Source: Phytopseudomonas daroniae (GTDB taxonomy: Bacteria > Pseudomonadota > Gammaproteobacteria > Pseudomonadales > Pseudomonadaceae). From it: a stretch of DNA of 64,000 nt. The position numbers and the translations under genes are program-made. The stretch lies in assembly GCF_004327285.1 (NCBI RefSeq), contig NZ_QJUI01000001.1, positions 340,114 to 404,113 on the forward strand. Reading direction: 5' to 3'. Below are positions 10,233 to 19,086 of the stretch, one piece after another (position 1 is the first letter of the stretch; each line of letters opens with the position of its first letter). The notes beneath the pieces were generated by a model that did not search any database, was not told the origin of the DNA, and worked only from the letters and a program-made list of their open reading frames with translations.

Positions 10233-10945
10233 GCCTCCGACAAGCGCCCGGCACGCACAGGCGTGCGAGCGAGACCGCCACGCGCGGAAAGCGCTGTTTT
10301 GCCACACTGCCCACGACTGTAACCGACCTTTGTTGCACTCGACAGACCCTGCATCTGCAAAGCGCGGGCCGCTACACGATGGCGCGAGCCGGTATGACAA
10401 AAAGCAAAAGCGCATTCTCGGTTTAACGAACGAGATGAAGCACGACGCAATTCTGGGTGGCGAGGCAAGGTGACTGGGAAAGGATAGGGAATACTGACAG
10501 GGTGTGCAGATTTTCGAGCGGGACGAGCAACCTGGGCTGACCCGCTCAGGCAGCAGGCTGGATGACGAGCAGTCGCACCCCGATGATGATCGTCGCCAGC
10601 GTCTGAGTCAGGGTATGCCCCGAACTGCGCGGCACAAGCAATGACGCTGGAGAGCGGCATGCAAATCATGAAACACCCGTATTGTTGGATTATCAGGGGT
10701 TCGACCGAGCTTATCCTTGTTCATTTTTTTATACAACACGGCAGCATCAGCTCACGGCCCACTCATATGCATGACAAAAATGCTGCCGGGGTTTACGTTT
10801 CGAAATGAGCTGAAACGCCCTGAAAATGGCCACTGCGCTCTTCTTTAGGGCAGCATCGCCTTATCTTGACAGTACCTGGCGTTTGGGATTGACTCCCGGT
10901 GTGTCAGTAATTGATTGATATTTTTAACAACATAGGTGTTGCATC

Positions 10946-12325
10946 ATGTCGGTACCCCCGCGTGCCGTTCAGCTTAATGAAGCGAACGCGTTCCTCAAGG
11001 AACATCCTGAGGTTCAGTTCGTCGACCTTCTGATTGCAGATATGAATGGCGTGGTGCGCGGCAAGCGCATCGAACGCGCCAGCCTCCACAAGGTGTATGA
11101 AAAGGGCATCAACCTCCCCGCCTCGCTGTTCGCCCTGGACATCAACGGCGCCACCGTGGAAAGCACCGGCCTCGGCCTGGATATCGGCGATGCCGACCGT
11201 ATCTGTTTCCCCATCCCCAATACCCTGTGCAAGGAACCCTGGCAGAAGCGCCCAACCGCGCAATTGCTGATGACCATGCACGAACTGGACGGCAGCCCCT
11301 TCTTCGCCGACCCCCGTGAGGTATTGCGCCAGGTGGTGCAGAAGTTCGACGAACTCGGCCTGATCATTTGCGCAGCCTTCGAACTCGAGTTCTACCTGAT
11401 CGACCAGGAGAACGTGAATGGCCGACCACAACCACCGCGCTCGCCCATTTCCGGCAAGCGCCCGCATTCGACCCAGGTCTACCTGATCGATGACCTCGAC
11501 GAATACGTCGACTGCCTGCAGGACATGCTCGAAGCCGCCAAGGAACAGGATCTGCCGGCCGACGCCATCGTCAAGGAAAGCGCCCCGGCGCAGTTCGAAG
11601 TCAACCTGCACCACACCAAGGACGCGCTCAAGGCCTGCGACCACGCGCTGCTGCTCAAGCGCCTGATCAAGAACATCGCCTACGACCACGAGATGGACTC
11701 GACCTTCATGGCCAAGCCCTACCCGGGCCAGGCGGGCAACGGCCTGCATGTACACATCTCGTTGCTCGACAAGAAGACCGGCGAGAACATCTTCGCCACC
11801 GACGATCCGGAGCAGCATGCACCGCTGCGCCATGCCATCGCCGGCATCCTGGAAACCATGCCCGCTTCGATGGCGTTCCTGTGCCCGAACGTCAACTCGT
11901 ACCGCCGTTTCGGCGCCCAGTTCTACGTGCCGAACGCGCCGAGCTGGGGCCTGGATAACCGTACGGTGGCCGTGCGCGTGCCGACTGGCAGCAGCGATGC
12001 CATTCGTATCGAGCACCGCGTAGCCGGCGCCGATGCCAACCCGTACCTGATGATGGCCTCGATCCTCGCCGGTATTCACCACGGCCTGACCAACCAGTTG
12101 GAGCCAGGCGAACCGATCGAGGGCAACTCCTACGAACAGTTGGAGCAGAGCCTGCCGAACAACCTGCGCGATGCCTTGCGCGAGCTGGACGACAGCGAAG
12201 TGTTGAACAAGTACATCAGCCCGGATTACATCGACATCTTCGTCGCCTGCAAGGAAGCCGAGCTGCAGGAATTCGAGACCACCATCTCGGATCTGGAATA
12301 CAACTGGTACCTGCACACGGTCTGA
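10946..12325 (+). CDS. spuI: Gamma-glutamylpolyamine synthetase (SpuI/PauA type)
   Basis: This 459-residue glutamine-synthetase-like ligase probably glutamylates polyamines in the cytoplasm. Motifs in order are [13 protein letters not shown] near the N-terminus, [40 protein letters not shown] and [15 protein letters not shown]. It differs from SpuB in its N-terminal third and is closer to the PA0296-type branch. An AGGTG ribosome site precedes the ATG at 10946. It is divergent from spuB and is followed by aguA, which links agmatine-derived putrescine to glutamylation. The exact polyamine used is not visible from sequence. Confidence 0.85.
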   Translation: MSVPPRAVQLNEANAFLKEHPEVQFVDLLIADMNGVVRGKRIERASLHKVYEKGINLPASLFALDINGATVESTGLGLDIGDADRICFPIPNTLCKEPWQKRPTAQLLMTMHELDGSPFFADPREVLRQVVQKFDELGLIICAAFELEFYLIDQENVNGRPQPPRSPISGKRPHSTQVYLIDDLDEYVDCLQDMLEAAKEQDLPADAIVKESAPAQFEVNLHHTKDALKACDHALLLKRLIKNIAYDHEMDSTFMAKPYPGQAGNGLHVHISLLDKKTGENIFATDDPEQHAPLRHAIAGILETMPASMAFLCPNVNSYRRFGAQFYVPNAPSWGLDNRTVAVRVPTGSSDAIRIEHRVAGADANPYLMMASILAGIHHGLTNQLEPGEPIEGNSYEQLEQSLPNNLRDALRELDDSEVLNKYISPDYIDIFVACKEAELQEFETTISDLEYNWYLHTV

Positions 12326-12331
12326 TGCTCT

Positions 12332-12361
12332 GTGGCTTCACGCCTCATCGTTCGAAGCCAC
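12332..12361 (+). terminator. Possible hairpin terminator after spuI
   Basis: The arms GTGGCTTC and GAAGCCAC lie six bases after the spuI stop with a 14-base loop. There is no strong T run, so the call is weak. Confidence 0.35.
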
Positions 12362-12364
12362 TGT

Positions 12365-12418
12365 TAGGATCTGTTGACGTTTCAACGCGAGCCGTGCGTG
12401 AAACGTCAACAGACCCTA
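12365..12418. repeat. Palindromic repeat between spuI and aguA
   Basis: Arms of 20 bases starting TAGGATCTGTTGACG pair with one mismatch around a 14-base loop. The shape fits a REP-type intergenic repeat. It may also shape mRNA between the two genes. Confidence 0.6.
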
Positions 12419-12477
12419 CAACACCTGCTGAGATAGACTTCTGCCTATTTCAGCCGCGCCTTGCCTCGGAGTACTAC

Positions 12478-13584
12478 ATGTCGACCCTAACCACCACACC
12501 CCGTGCCGATGGCTTTCGCATGCCGGCTGAATGGGAACCGCACAGCCAGACTTGGATGGTCTGGCCGGAGCGTCCGGACAACTGGCGACTGGGCGGCAAG
12601 CCCGCGCAACACGCGTTCACCGCTGTGGCCAGGGCCATCGCCGAATTCGAACCAGTGACGGTCTGCGTATCCGCCGGGCAATACGAGAATGCCAGTGCAC
12701 ACCTGCAACACGAGCGTATCCGTGTCGTGGAAATGACCACCGACGACGCCTGGGTACGCGATACCGGGCCGACTTTCGTGACCAGCGCGCGCGGTGAACT
12801 GCGCGGCGTTGACTGGGGCTTCAATGCCTGGGGTGGTTTCGAGGGTGGTCTGTATTTCCCCTGGCTGCGCGACGACCAGGTCGCCAACAAGATTCTTGGT
12901 CTGGAAGGCTGCGACGGTTACCGCACCGAAGGCTTCGTGCTCGAAGGCGGCTCGATTCACGTCGATGGCGAAGGCACCCTGATCACCACCGAGGAATGCC
13001 TGCTCAACCACAACCGCAATCCGCACCTGAACCGCGAGCAGATCGAAGCCGTGCTGGCCGAACACCTGGCCATCGACAAGGTCATCTGGCTGCCGGATGG
13101 CCTGTACAACGACGAGACCGATGGCCACGTCGACAACTTCTGCTGCTACGTACGCCCAGGTGAAGTGCTGCTGGCCTGGACGGACGATCGGGAAAACCCC
13201 AACTACCCGCGCTGCCAGGCCGCCCTGCACGTGCTGGAGAATACCCGTGACGCCAAGGGTCGTGCCCTGACCGTGCACAAGATGCCGATTCCCGGCCCGC
13301 TGTATGCAAGCGAGGAAGAATGCGCCGGAGTCGACCGCGTGCTCGGCAGCCAGGAACGTAGTCCGGAGGTACGCCTGGCCGGCTCCTACGTGAACTTCCT
13401 GATCGTCAATGGCGGCATCGTCGCGCCAAGCTTCGATGACCCCAAGGACGAGGAAGCCAAGGCCATGCTCGAACGCCTGTTTCCCGAGCATCGCGTGGTC
13501 ATGGTGCCGGGCCGGGAGATCCTGCTGGGAGGCGGCAATATCCACTGCATCACCCAGCAGCAGCCACTGGCGCAGAAAGGCTGA
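12478..13584 (+). CDS. aguA: Agmatine deiminase
   Basis: This 368-residue cytoplasmic enzyme hydrolyses agmatine to N-carbamoylputrescine and ammonia in the arginine decarboxylase route. It belongs to the guanidino-group-modifying fold. The catalytic cysteine lies in [13 protein letters not shown] (C357), with substrate residues in [12 protein letters not shown] and the histidine in [13 protein letters not shown]. The ATG at 12478 has GGAG nine bases upstream and gives the usual family length. An in-frame upstream extension over the palindromic repeat is not credible. No aguB partner follows: the next gene is a convergent peroxidase 27 bases away, so the second step is encoded elsewhere. Confidence 0.94.
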   Translation: MSTLTTTPRADGFRMPAEWEPHSQTWMVWPERPDNWRLGGKPAQHAFTAVARAIAEFEPVTVCVSAGQYENASAHLQHERIRVVEMTTDDAWVRDTGPTFVTSARGELRGVDWGFNAWGGFEGGLYFPWLRDDQVANKILGLEGCDGYRTEGFVLEGGSIHVDGEGTLITTEECLLNHNRNPHLNREQIEAVLAEHLAIDKVIWLPDGLYNDETDGHVDNFCCYVRPGEVLLAWTDDRENPNYPRCQAALHVLENTRDAKGRALTVHKMPIPGPLYASEEECAGVDRVLGSQERSPEVRLAGSYVNFLIVNGGIVAPSFDDPKDEEAKAMLERLFPEHRVVMVPGREILLGGGNIHCITQQQPLAQKG

Positions 13585-13611
13585 ACAGCCACCGCCGGGA
13601 TCAGCGGCCGG

Positions 13612-14640
13612 TCACTCGGCCGTTTCCACTTCCTCCATGACCAGCGCCGGCTCGAAGGGCGCCGGTCGTGGCGTGTCATTGGTCGAAGGCGGCAGCATCG
13701 GCACAGCGAACGCCGGTTGCTCGCCGGTCAGGGTCTTCAGGAAAGCGGTGATGGAGCCGATCTCCCCCTCGCTCAACTGACGCCCCAACTGCAGACGCGC
13801 CATCACGTCCACGGCCTTCTCCAGCTCCCAGTAGGCGCCATCGTGGAAGTAGGGGTAGGTCAGCTCGACATTGCGTAGCGTCGGTACCTTGAACAGGAAG
13901 CGGTCGGTATCCTTGCCGGTCAGACCGGCCACGCCCTCGGCGGGATTGTCGGTCTGGTAGGCCTCCACCAGGCCCATCTTCTGAAAGGAATTGCCGCCCA
14001 TGGCCGGGCCGTTGTGGCAGGCCACGCAACCGATCGACTTGAACAGCTGATAACCCTCCAGCTCGGCCGAGGACAAGGCCGCATCATCGCCCTTGAGCCA
14101 CAGGTCGAAACGCGAATTGGGCGTGACCAGGGTCTTCTCGAACTCGGCAATGGCATCGGTCACCGCATCCAGGGTGATCTCCTCGCTCTGGTAGACCCGC
14201 TTGAAGGATTCGCGGTACTGCGGGATGGAGCGCAGCACGTCGATCGCCAGGATATGGGTGAAGGCCATTTCCTTGGGGTTGGCGATGGGGCCGGCGGCCT
14301 GCTCCTTGAGATCGGCGGCGCGACCGTCCCAGAACTGCGCCAGGTTCAAGCTGGAGTTGAGTACGGTCGGTGAATTGATCGGCCCCTGCTGCCAGTGATG
14401 ACCAATGGAGGTGGGCAGGTTGTCGCTGCCGCCCATGCTCAGGTTGTGGCACGAGTTGCAGGAGATGAACCCCGAACGCGACAGGCGCGGGTCGAAGAAC
14501 AACTGCTTGCCCAGCTCGACCTTGGCGCTGTCGGTGGCCGTATAGGGCTGGATGGGTGAAACCGGTTCGTCGCTTCGCGGCACGGACCAGGCATCGAGAC
14601 TCAGGCAAAGTCCCGCGATCAACAGAGAAATACCGCGCAT
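13612..14640 (-). CDS. ccpR: Di-haem cytochrome c peroxidase
   Basis: This 342-residue periplasmic enzyme reduces hydrogen peroxide with electrons from c-type cytochromes. A signal sequence covers about the first 19 residues. The two haem sites are CNSCH (61-65) and CVACH (205-209), the family spacing. The sequence DPRLSRSGFISCNSCH and the segment around VPTLRNVELTYPYFHDG are typical of CcpA/MauG-type peroxidases. GGAG lies before the ATG at 14640. An Anr/Dnr-like box about 70 bases upstream suggests low-oxygen induction, as known for Pseudomonas ccpR. It is convergent with aguA and monocistronic. Confidence 0.92.
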   Translation of the reverse strand: MRGISLLIAGLCLSLDAWSVPRSDEPVSPIQPYTATDSAKVELGKQLFFDPRLSRSGFISCNSCHNLSMGGSDNLPTSIGHHWQQGPINSPTVLNSSLNLAQFWDGRAADLKEQAAGPIANPKEMAFTHILAIDVLRSIPQYRESFKRVYQSEEITLDAVTDAIAEFEKTLVTPNSRFDLWLKGDDAALSSAELEGYQLFKSIGCVACHNGPAMGGNSFQKMGLVEAYQTDNPAEGVAGLTGKDTDRFLFKVPTLRNVELTYPYFHDGAYWELEKAVDVMARLQLGRQLSEGEIGSITAFLKTLTGEQPAFAVPMLPPSTNDTPRPAPFEPALVMEEVETAE

Positions 14641-14706
14641 GGAGAGCTCCTCGTTCTATCAGGCTTATTGGCCGTCCCACGATGAGCGCAGTAGCAAGGC
14701 TGGCTT

Positions 14707-14720
14707 TTGACGGGGGTCAA
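14707..14720 (-). promoter_or_regulatory. Anr/Dnr-like box upstream of ccpR
   Basis: TTGACGGGGGTCAA is a perfect dyad close to the Anr/Dnr consensus TTGATnnnnGTCAA. Centred 73 bases before the ccpR ATG, it would place a class II start near 14672. Confidence 0.6.
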
Positions 14721-14782
14721 CCCTTGCCCTTAAACCATACAAAAACAAAGGATATACGCGCGCGTCATGTTGTCGCTCAAAC

Positions 14783-14809
14783 AAAAGCCCGGAACCAGTC
14801 CGGGCTTTT
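14783..14809 (-). terminator. Porin gene terminator
   Basis: AAAAGCCCGGA and TCCGGGCTTTT pair around a short loop, about 44 bases beyond the porin stop, with T runs on both strands. Confidence 0.85.
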
Positions 14810-14852
14810 GCATTGATACGAGCCGCAGCGTGGCGCGGCTCGGCACTCCAGC

Positions 14853-16190
14853 TTAGAGCAGCGGGATGCTGTAGCTGACGATCAGGCGGTTCTGATCGAC
14901 GTCACCGGACGAGGTCTGGCTACGCAGAGCGGCGTTACGCCAGGCGAAGCCCACACCTTTCAGAGCGCCTTCCTGGAGCACGTAGCTGAGGGTCAGGTCA
15001 CGCTCCCACTCTTTCTGGTCGCCGCCCACCGCCTTGATGTTGTCGCCCTTCATGTACAGTACGTTGGCGGTCAGGCCGGGAACACCGATCTTGCCGAAGT
15101 CATAGCCATACTGGGTGATCCAGGTACGCTCGCCGGCACGGCCGAAGTTGGTGATCTGGCGGTCGGTGATCAGGTAGGTAGTAGCACCACCCTGGCCTGG
15201 GATCGAACCCTGGTTCAGCTGGATGAAGTTGCTATCACCGGAAACCTGCTGGTAGCCGGCGCTCAGGGCATGGCCTTCCAGGCTGTAGGTGAAGAAGGCA
15301 CTCCAGGTACGGTTGTCCACTTCACCGGAAGTCACACCATTACCGTAGTAGCCGCTGCCCAGGTAGCCGTCGGCCCGACCGGCCACACTGCCGTTCTTGC
15401 CATCGGAACCGGTGTCGAAGTAGCGCAGATCGGATTTCAGCGAGCCAGCACCCAGCGCCAGCGTGTGGGTCAGACCCAGGAAGTGCTGCTTGTAGAAATC
15501 ATCCAGATTGCCGTAGTAGTACTGAACCAGCAGATCCTTGTTGATCTTGTAGTCGGCACCGCCATAGTAGAACTTGTTGCTGTCCGCACCGGCACCGGCG
15601 CCAGCGATGGCCAGCGAATCAGTGTTGCTCGACGCACGCCCCTTGGAATGCTCCAGCTGACCCAGGATCAGGGTCAGGTTGTCAATTTCATTCGAGGTGA
15701 TCTGCGCACCCTCGAAGGTCTGCGGGATCAGACGGCCATCGTTGAAAACCACGACCGGCAGCTTCGGCTGCAGGGTACCGATCTGGGCGATGGTCTTGGA
15801 AACGCGAATCTTGCCAGTCAGGCCCAGGCTGCTGAATTCGTCTACGGCGCTGTTGTCGCTGTCCGTCGGGAACAGGACACCGGGAGTACGGCTACGACCC
15901 GCCTTGTTGGTGCGGCTACCGGAGTCCAGCTTCACGCCCAGCAGGCCCAGCGCATCGACGCCGAAACCCACGGTACCCTCGGTGAAACCCGATTGCAGAT
16001 TCAACTGGAATGCCTGACCCCATTCCTTGTTGCTCGGGCTATCGCTGTCACGGATATCGTTATTGAAATAGAAGTTACGCAGATCCAGCTTGGCCGTGCT
16101 GTCTTCGATAAAGGCAGCGTTAGCAGCGTTGCCCAGGGTCAGACCCAGAGTACCGACTGCTACGGCCAGCGCCAGGGAAGTTTTTTTCAT
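14853..16190 (-). CDS. OprD-family outer membrane porin
   Basis: This 445-residue outer-membrane channel takes up small solutes. A cleavable signal covers residues 1-25 (ending AANA). The mature start AFIEDSTAKLDLRNFYFN, the alternating beta-strand pattern and the C-terminal RLIVSYSIPLL are typical of the OprD/Occ family. The ATG at 16190 has GGAG about eleven bases upstream. A longer in-frame extension lacks a signal-type start. The substrate is unknown; the polyamine and peroxidase neighbours do not decide it. It is transcribed alone, with a strong terminator behind it and 420 non-coding bases in front. Confidence 0.9.
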   Translation of the reverse strand: MKKTSLALAVAVGTLGLTLGNAANAAFIEDSTAKLDLRNFYFNNDIRDSDSPSNKEWGQAFQLNLQSGFTEGTVGFGVDALGLLGVKLDSGSRTNKAGRSRTPGVLFPTDSDNSAVDEFSSLGLTGKIRVSKTIAQIGTLQPKLPVVVFNDGRLIPQTFEGAQITSNEIDNLTLILGQLEHSKGRASSNTDSLAIAGAGAGADSNKFYYGGADYKINKDLLVQYYYGNLDDFYKQHFLGLTHTLALGAGSLKSDLRYFDTGSDGKNGSVAGRADGYLGSGYYGNGVTSGEVDNRTWSAFFTYSLEGHALSAGYQQVSGDSNFIQLNQGSIPGQGGATTYLITDRQITNFGRAGERTWITQYGYDFGKIGVPGLTANVLYMKGDNIKAVGGDQKEWERDLTLSYVLQEGALKGVGFAWRNAALRSQTSSGDVDQNRLIVSYSIPLL

Positions 16191-16611
16191 CGTGATATCT
16201 CCAGTGTCTTTTCTTTTATTGGTTGCAGCACATCGGTCTGATGGGTGATGCCTCAACGGCACTAAATCAGCCGAATTCGGGGCACGACCGTCGGGCACCA
16301 GGCAGCCATAAAGACGCCACAGGTAACCTGGACGGCAGCACGAAAGCGCTCAGGAATGAAGGAATTGAAAGCGAAGGCGGCGGAAAAAGGGCATCGTTCG
16401 GTTCTCTGTATTGTTATTGTCGGCCGCTGTCTGGCCGTTACTGAATGGAATCTAGCACAGCAGGTTATGTGCCATGAACGACTGAAGTCGCATAACAACC
16501 AATATTTCAACATGTTACCGAAAATAGCGAGATAACCAGCGGCCGCTCAACTGGAGAAATGAGCAATTAGCCGCCGATAAAAAGGCAGCGCTGGGCGACT
16601 TTCCGCCACTA
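16191..16611. other. 421-base intergenic region upstream of the porin
   Basis: No gene is visible. It should carry the porin promoter on the minus strand. A weak -10-like TAGATT near 16450 (minus strand) has no clear partner. Confidence 0.4.
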
Positions 16612-17577
16612 TCAGCTCGTGACGATCTGGTTTTTTCCCTGGCGCTTGGCCTGGTACATGGCCGCGTCGGCACGGGCGTAGAGCACATCGAGCCCAGGAT
16701 CACCGCTGCGCAGCGAGGTCAGTCCCTGGCTAACGGTGATGCCGAATGCGTTGCCCTCATGATTGAAAGCCAGCCGCTGGATTTCTCGCTGCAGGCGCTG
16801 GGCGATCTGCGACGCCAGCTCCGGTTCGCAGCCTGGAAACAACGCAGCGAACTCCTCGCCACCGATACGCCCGAACAGATCGCCGCGGCGCAAGACCGAG
16901 CTGGCGCAACTGGCCAGTTGTTGCAGCACCTGGTCACCGACCTGATGGCCGTAGCTGTCGTTTATGTGCTTGAAGTCGTCCAGATCCAGCAGCAGGAAGG
17001 CCAACGGCTGCCCCTGACTACGGGCCAGTTCGAACTCACCTTGAGCACATTCGAAGAAGTGCCTGCGGTTGCTGCTCTGGGTCAGCACGTCAGTGGTGGC
17101 CAGGCGATGCAGCTCACCTTCGAGCTGCTTCTTCTCGGTGATGTCTTCGGCGATGCCGAAGATGATCGGCGACGCCAGGCTGTCGCTGTGACGGCCAATA
17201 AAGCACTTGTCACTGAGCCAGCGAATCTCGCCATCCGACCGAATGATACGGTACTCGCGGGCCTCGACTGCACCGGTATCCAGCACCTGGGCCATACTCT
17301 GCGCGGCGAATTCCAGATCGTCAGGGTAGATGCTGTTGAGCCATTCGCCGTAATCGGCCAGCAATAGCCCCGCCGAGCGCCCGAAGACCCGCTCATAGGC
17401 CGGGCTGACGTAAATGATCTGCTGGGTTTCCCAATCGAACGCCCAGAGCACAGCGTTGACGCTACCCAATAAGGTGCTGAACAGCTGCTCTCGCTCACGC
17501 AAACGGGTACCTTCCGCGCGGCTGTGCAACAGTGCCATGGTCAGCTCTTCCAGGTCGATAGTGCCGAGTTCATCCAT
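16612..17577 (-). CDS. PAS-GGDEF diguanylate cyclase
   Basis: This 321-residue soluble protein makes cyclic di-GMP from two GTP. A PAS fold covers about residues 30-150, ending in the linker DITEKKQLEGEL. The GGDEF domain follows, with an intact active-site motif GGEEF (239-243) and an inhibitory I-site RRGD (230-233) five residues before it, so it should be active and feedback-inhibited. The ATG at 17577 has AGGATCGG upstream. A TTG start 15 codons earlier would run close to the desaturase terminator. It lies downstream of desB on the same strand but behind that terminator. The signal sensed by the PAS domain is unknown. Confidence 0.88.
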   Translation of the reverse strand: MDELGTIDLEELTMALLHSRAEGTRLREREQLFSTLLGSVNAVLWAFDWETQQIIYVSPAYERVFGRSAGLLLADYGEWLNSIYPDDLEFAAQSMAQVLDTGAVEAREYRIIRSDGEIRWLSDKCFIGRHSDSLASPIIFGIAEDITEKKQLEGELHRLATTDVLTQSSNRRHFFECAQGEFELARSQGQPLAFLLLDLDDFKHINDSYGHQVGDQVLQQLASCASSVLRRGDLFGRIGGEEFAALFPGCEPELASQIAQRLQREIQRLAFNHEGNAFGITVSQGLTSLRSGDPGLDVLYARADAAMYQAKRQGKNQIVTS

Positions 17578-17630
17578 ATACCGATCCTGAGCAACGTCGA
17601 GTTGATTGCGGTGGGTTGCCAAGCGGGATC

Positions 17631-17658
17631 AAAAAAGCCCGCCGAGTGGCGGGCTTTT
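17631..17658 (-). terminator. Terminator after desB
   Basis: AAAAAAGCCCGCC and GGCGGGCTTTT pair around a four-base loop, 77 bases past the desB stop. It insulates the cyclase gene behind it. Confidence 0.85.
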
Positions 17659-17735
17659 AGGTGGCAACCGGGTCAACTGCTATGACCGTCGGTGCTCCGG
17701 GCGGTTCACAGCCCCGTGTACGATTGCGTACCAGA

Positions 17736-18920
17736 TCACACTGTGGCGGGGCGCAGGGAGTAGGTTTTGAGCTGCTCGGCAAAATCGCGCAGGGACTGAA
17801 TGCCACTGGCTTCGGCGTCCTGCACCCAATGTTTCATCGCTTCGAGCATGTCGTGACCATTGGCACTGGTCTTGGCCCATATCAGCTGGAGCGCCAGGCG
17901 TTTCTCGTAGATGACCTTGAGCGCCTGGCTATGTGCCAGCATGGCGTCGATATGCACCTGCTGCTTGTCGTGCAGTAGGCTCGGCTCCCGCGACAGCAGC
18001 CGCTTGGCGCGACGGAACTGGTGACGCACGGACTCGTCGGCCTTGGCCAGCTCCTGCTTGACCAGCGGGCCGATTACCAATTTGCGGTACTGGGCCATGA
18101 TCTGGAAGCGGTTGTTGAGGATCGCCATGGCGGTGTCCATGTCCAGAATACCCTTGCCAGGAACCCGGTGAGCGATCGGCGCAACCCGCTGCACCTTGGC
18201 CAGGCGCAGGAAGCTGAACAGGCGTATCCAGGCCCAACCCATGTCGAATTCCCAGCGTTTGACTGACAGCTTGGCCGAGTTGGGATAGGTGTGATGGTTG
18301 TTGTGCAACTCTTCGCCGCCCACGATGATGCCCCAAGGCACCAGGTTGGTGGCCGCGTCGCGACACTCGAAGTTGCGGTAGCCCACAGCATGGCCGAGGC
18401 CGTTGATGACACCGGCGGCCCAGAACGGAATCCACATCATCTGGATCGCCCAGACGGTAAGGCCCAGCGCGCCGAACAGTGCCACATCGATGATCAGCAT
18501 CAACGCGATACCGCCTATGGGAAACCGCGAGTAAATCTTGCGCTCGACCCAGTCATCAGGGCAATTCTTGCCGTAAATACGCAAAGTGTCCTGATTCTTC
18601 GCCTCTTCGGCATATAATTCGGCACCTTTACGCATGACCGTCCCCAGTCCCTTTACCACCGGGCTGTGGGGATCTTCAGCGGTTTCGCACTTGGCGTGGT
18701 GCTTGCGATGAATGGCCGTCCATTCACGGGTGTTCATGGCAGTGGTCAGCCACAGCCAGAAACGGAAGAAATGCTTGAGCGCAGAATGCAGTTCCAGAGA
18801 GCGGTGCGCCGAATAACGGTGCAGATAGACCGTTACGCTGACGATGGTGACGTGGGTCATCAGCAAGGTGACGATGATGAGCTGCCAGACCGACAGGTCG
18901 AGAAAACCGTTGTACCACAT
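17736..18920 (-). CDS. desB: Acyl-CoA delta-9 desaturase (DesB type)
   Basis: This 394-residue integral membrane di-iron enzyme introduces a double bond into saturated acyl chains. The three histidine boxes are HRYSAH (34-39), HRKHH (71-75) and HNNHH (206-210), the stearoyl-CoA desaturase pattern. Hydrophobic segments lie between and before them. The length equals P. aeruginosa DesB. The ATG at 18920 (MWYNGFLDLS) is preceded by GAGGTG, while upstream in-frame codons lack family similarity. No desT-like TetR regulator or desC-like reductase is adjacent. A GGDEF-EAL gene starts divergently 166 bases away. Confidence 0.9.
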   Translation of the reverse strand: MWYNGFLDLSVWQLIIVTLLMTHVTIVSVTVYLHRYSAHRSLELHSALKHFFRFWLWLTTAMNTREWTAIHRKHHAKCETAEDPHSPVVKGLGTVMRKGAELYAEEAKNQDTLRIYGKNCPDDWVERKIYSRFPIGGIALMLIIDVALFGALGLTVWAIQMMWIPFWAAGVINGLGHAVGYRNFECRDAATNLVPWGIIVGGEELHNNHHTYPNSAKLSVKRWEFDMGWAWIRLFSFLRLAKVQRVAPIAHRVPGKGILDMDTAMAILNNRFQIMAQYRKLVIGPLVKQELAKADESVRHQFRRAKRLLSREPSLLHDKQQVHIDAMLAHSQALKVIYEKRLALQLIWAKTSANGHDMLEAMKHWVQDAEASGIQSLRDFAEQLKTYSLRPATV

Positions 18921-19086
18921 AGGTAGGGGCACCTCATTACAGAGAAAGACGCAGTGCGGCCGAAAGGCCAGCTCCCGCATTATCAACATCAGCAGTTGGA
19001 AAACCACTTGGTCTTTTGACTGAGGATGTTACAACGATGGCCCCAACAGTGACCTTCCCTCGAGATCAAGAATCGAATCACCCTTT

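Larger units (their letters stand above)
10120..10945. other. 826-base divergent intergenic region, spuB to spuI
   Basis: I see no convincing gene here. It holds the hairpin at 10173-10207 and the shared motif at 10213-10232. A minus-strand stretch around 10560-10670 translates to a short hydrophobic tail (TLTQTLATIIIGVRLL, then a stop) that could be a decayed transporter end. The spuI side has TTGACA at 10866 without a matching -10. Confidence 0.5.

Noticed and set aside
10548..10670. Remnant of an EamA/LysE-type transporter gene on the minus strand
   Set aside because: Only about 20 hydrophobic residues before a stop look transporter-like. Too short to call a pseudogene.
10866..10894. Sigma70 promoter for spuI from TTGACA/TTGACT
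   Set aside because: No acceptable -10 hexamer lies at 16-18 bases from either -35 candidate.
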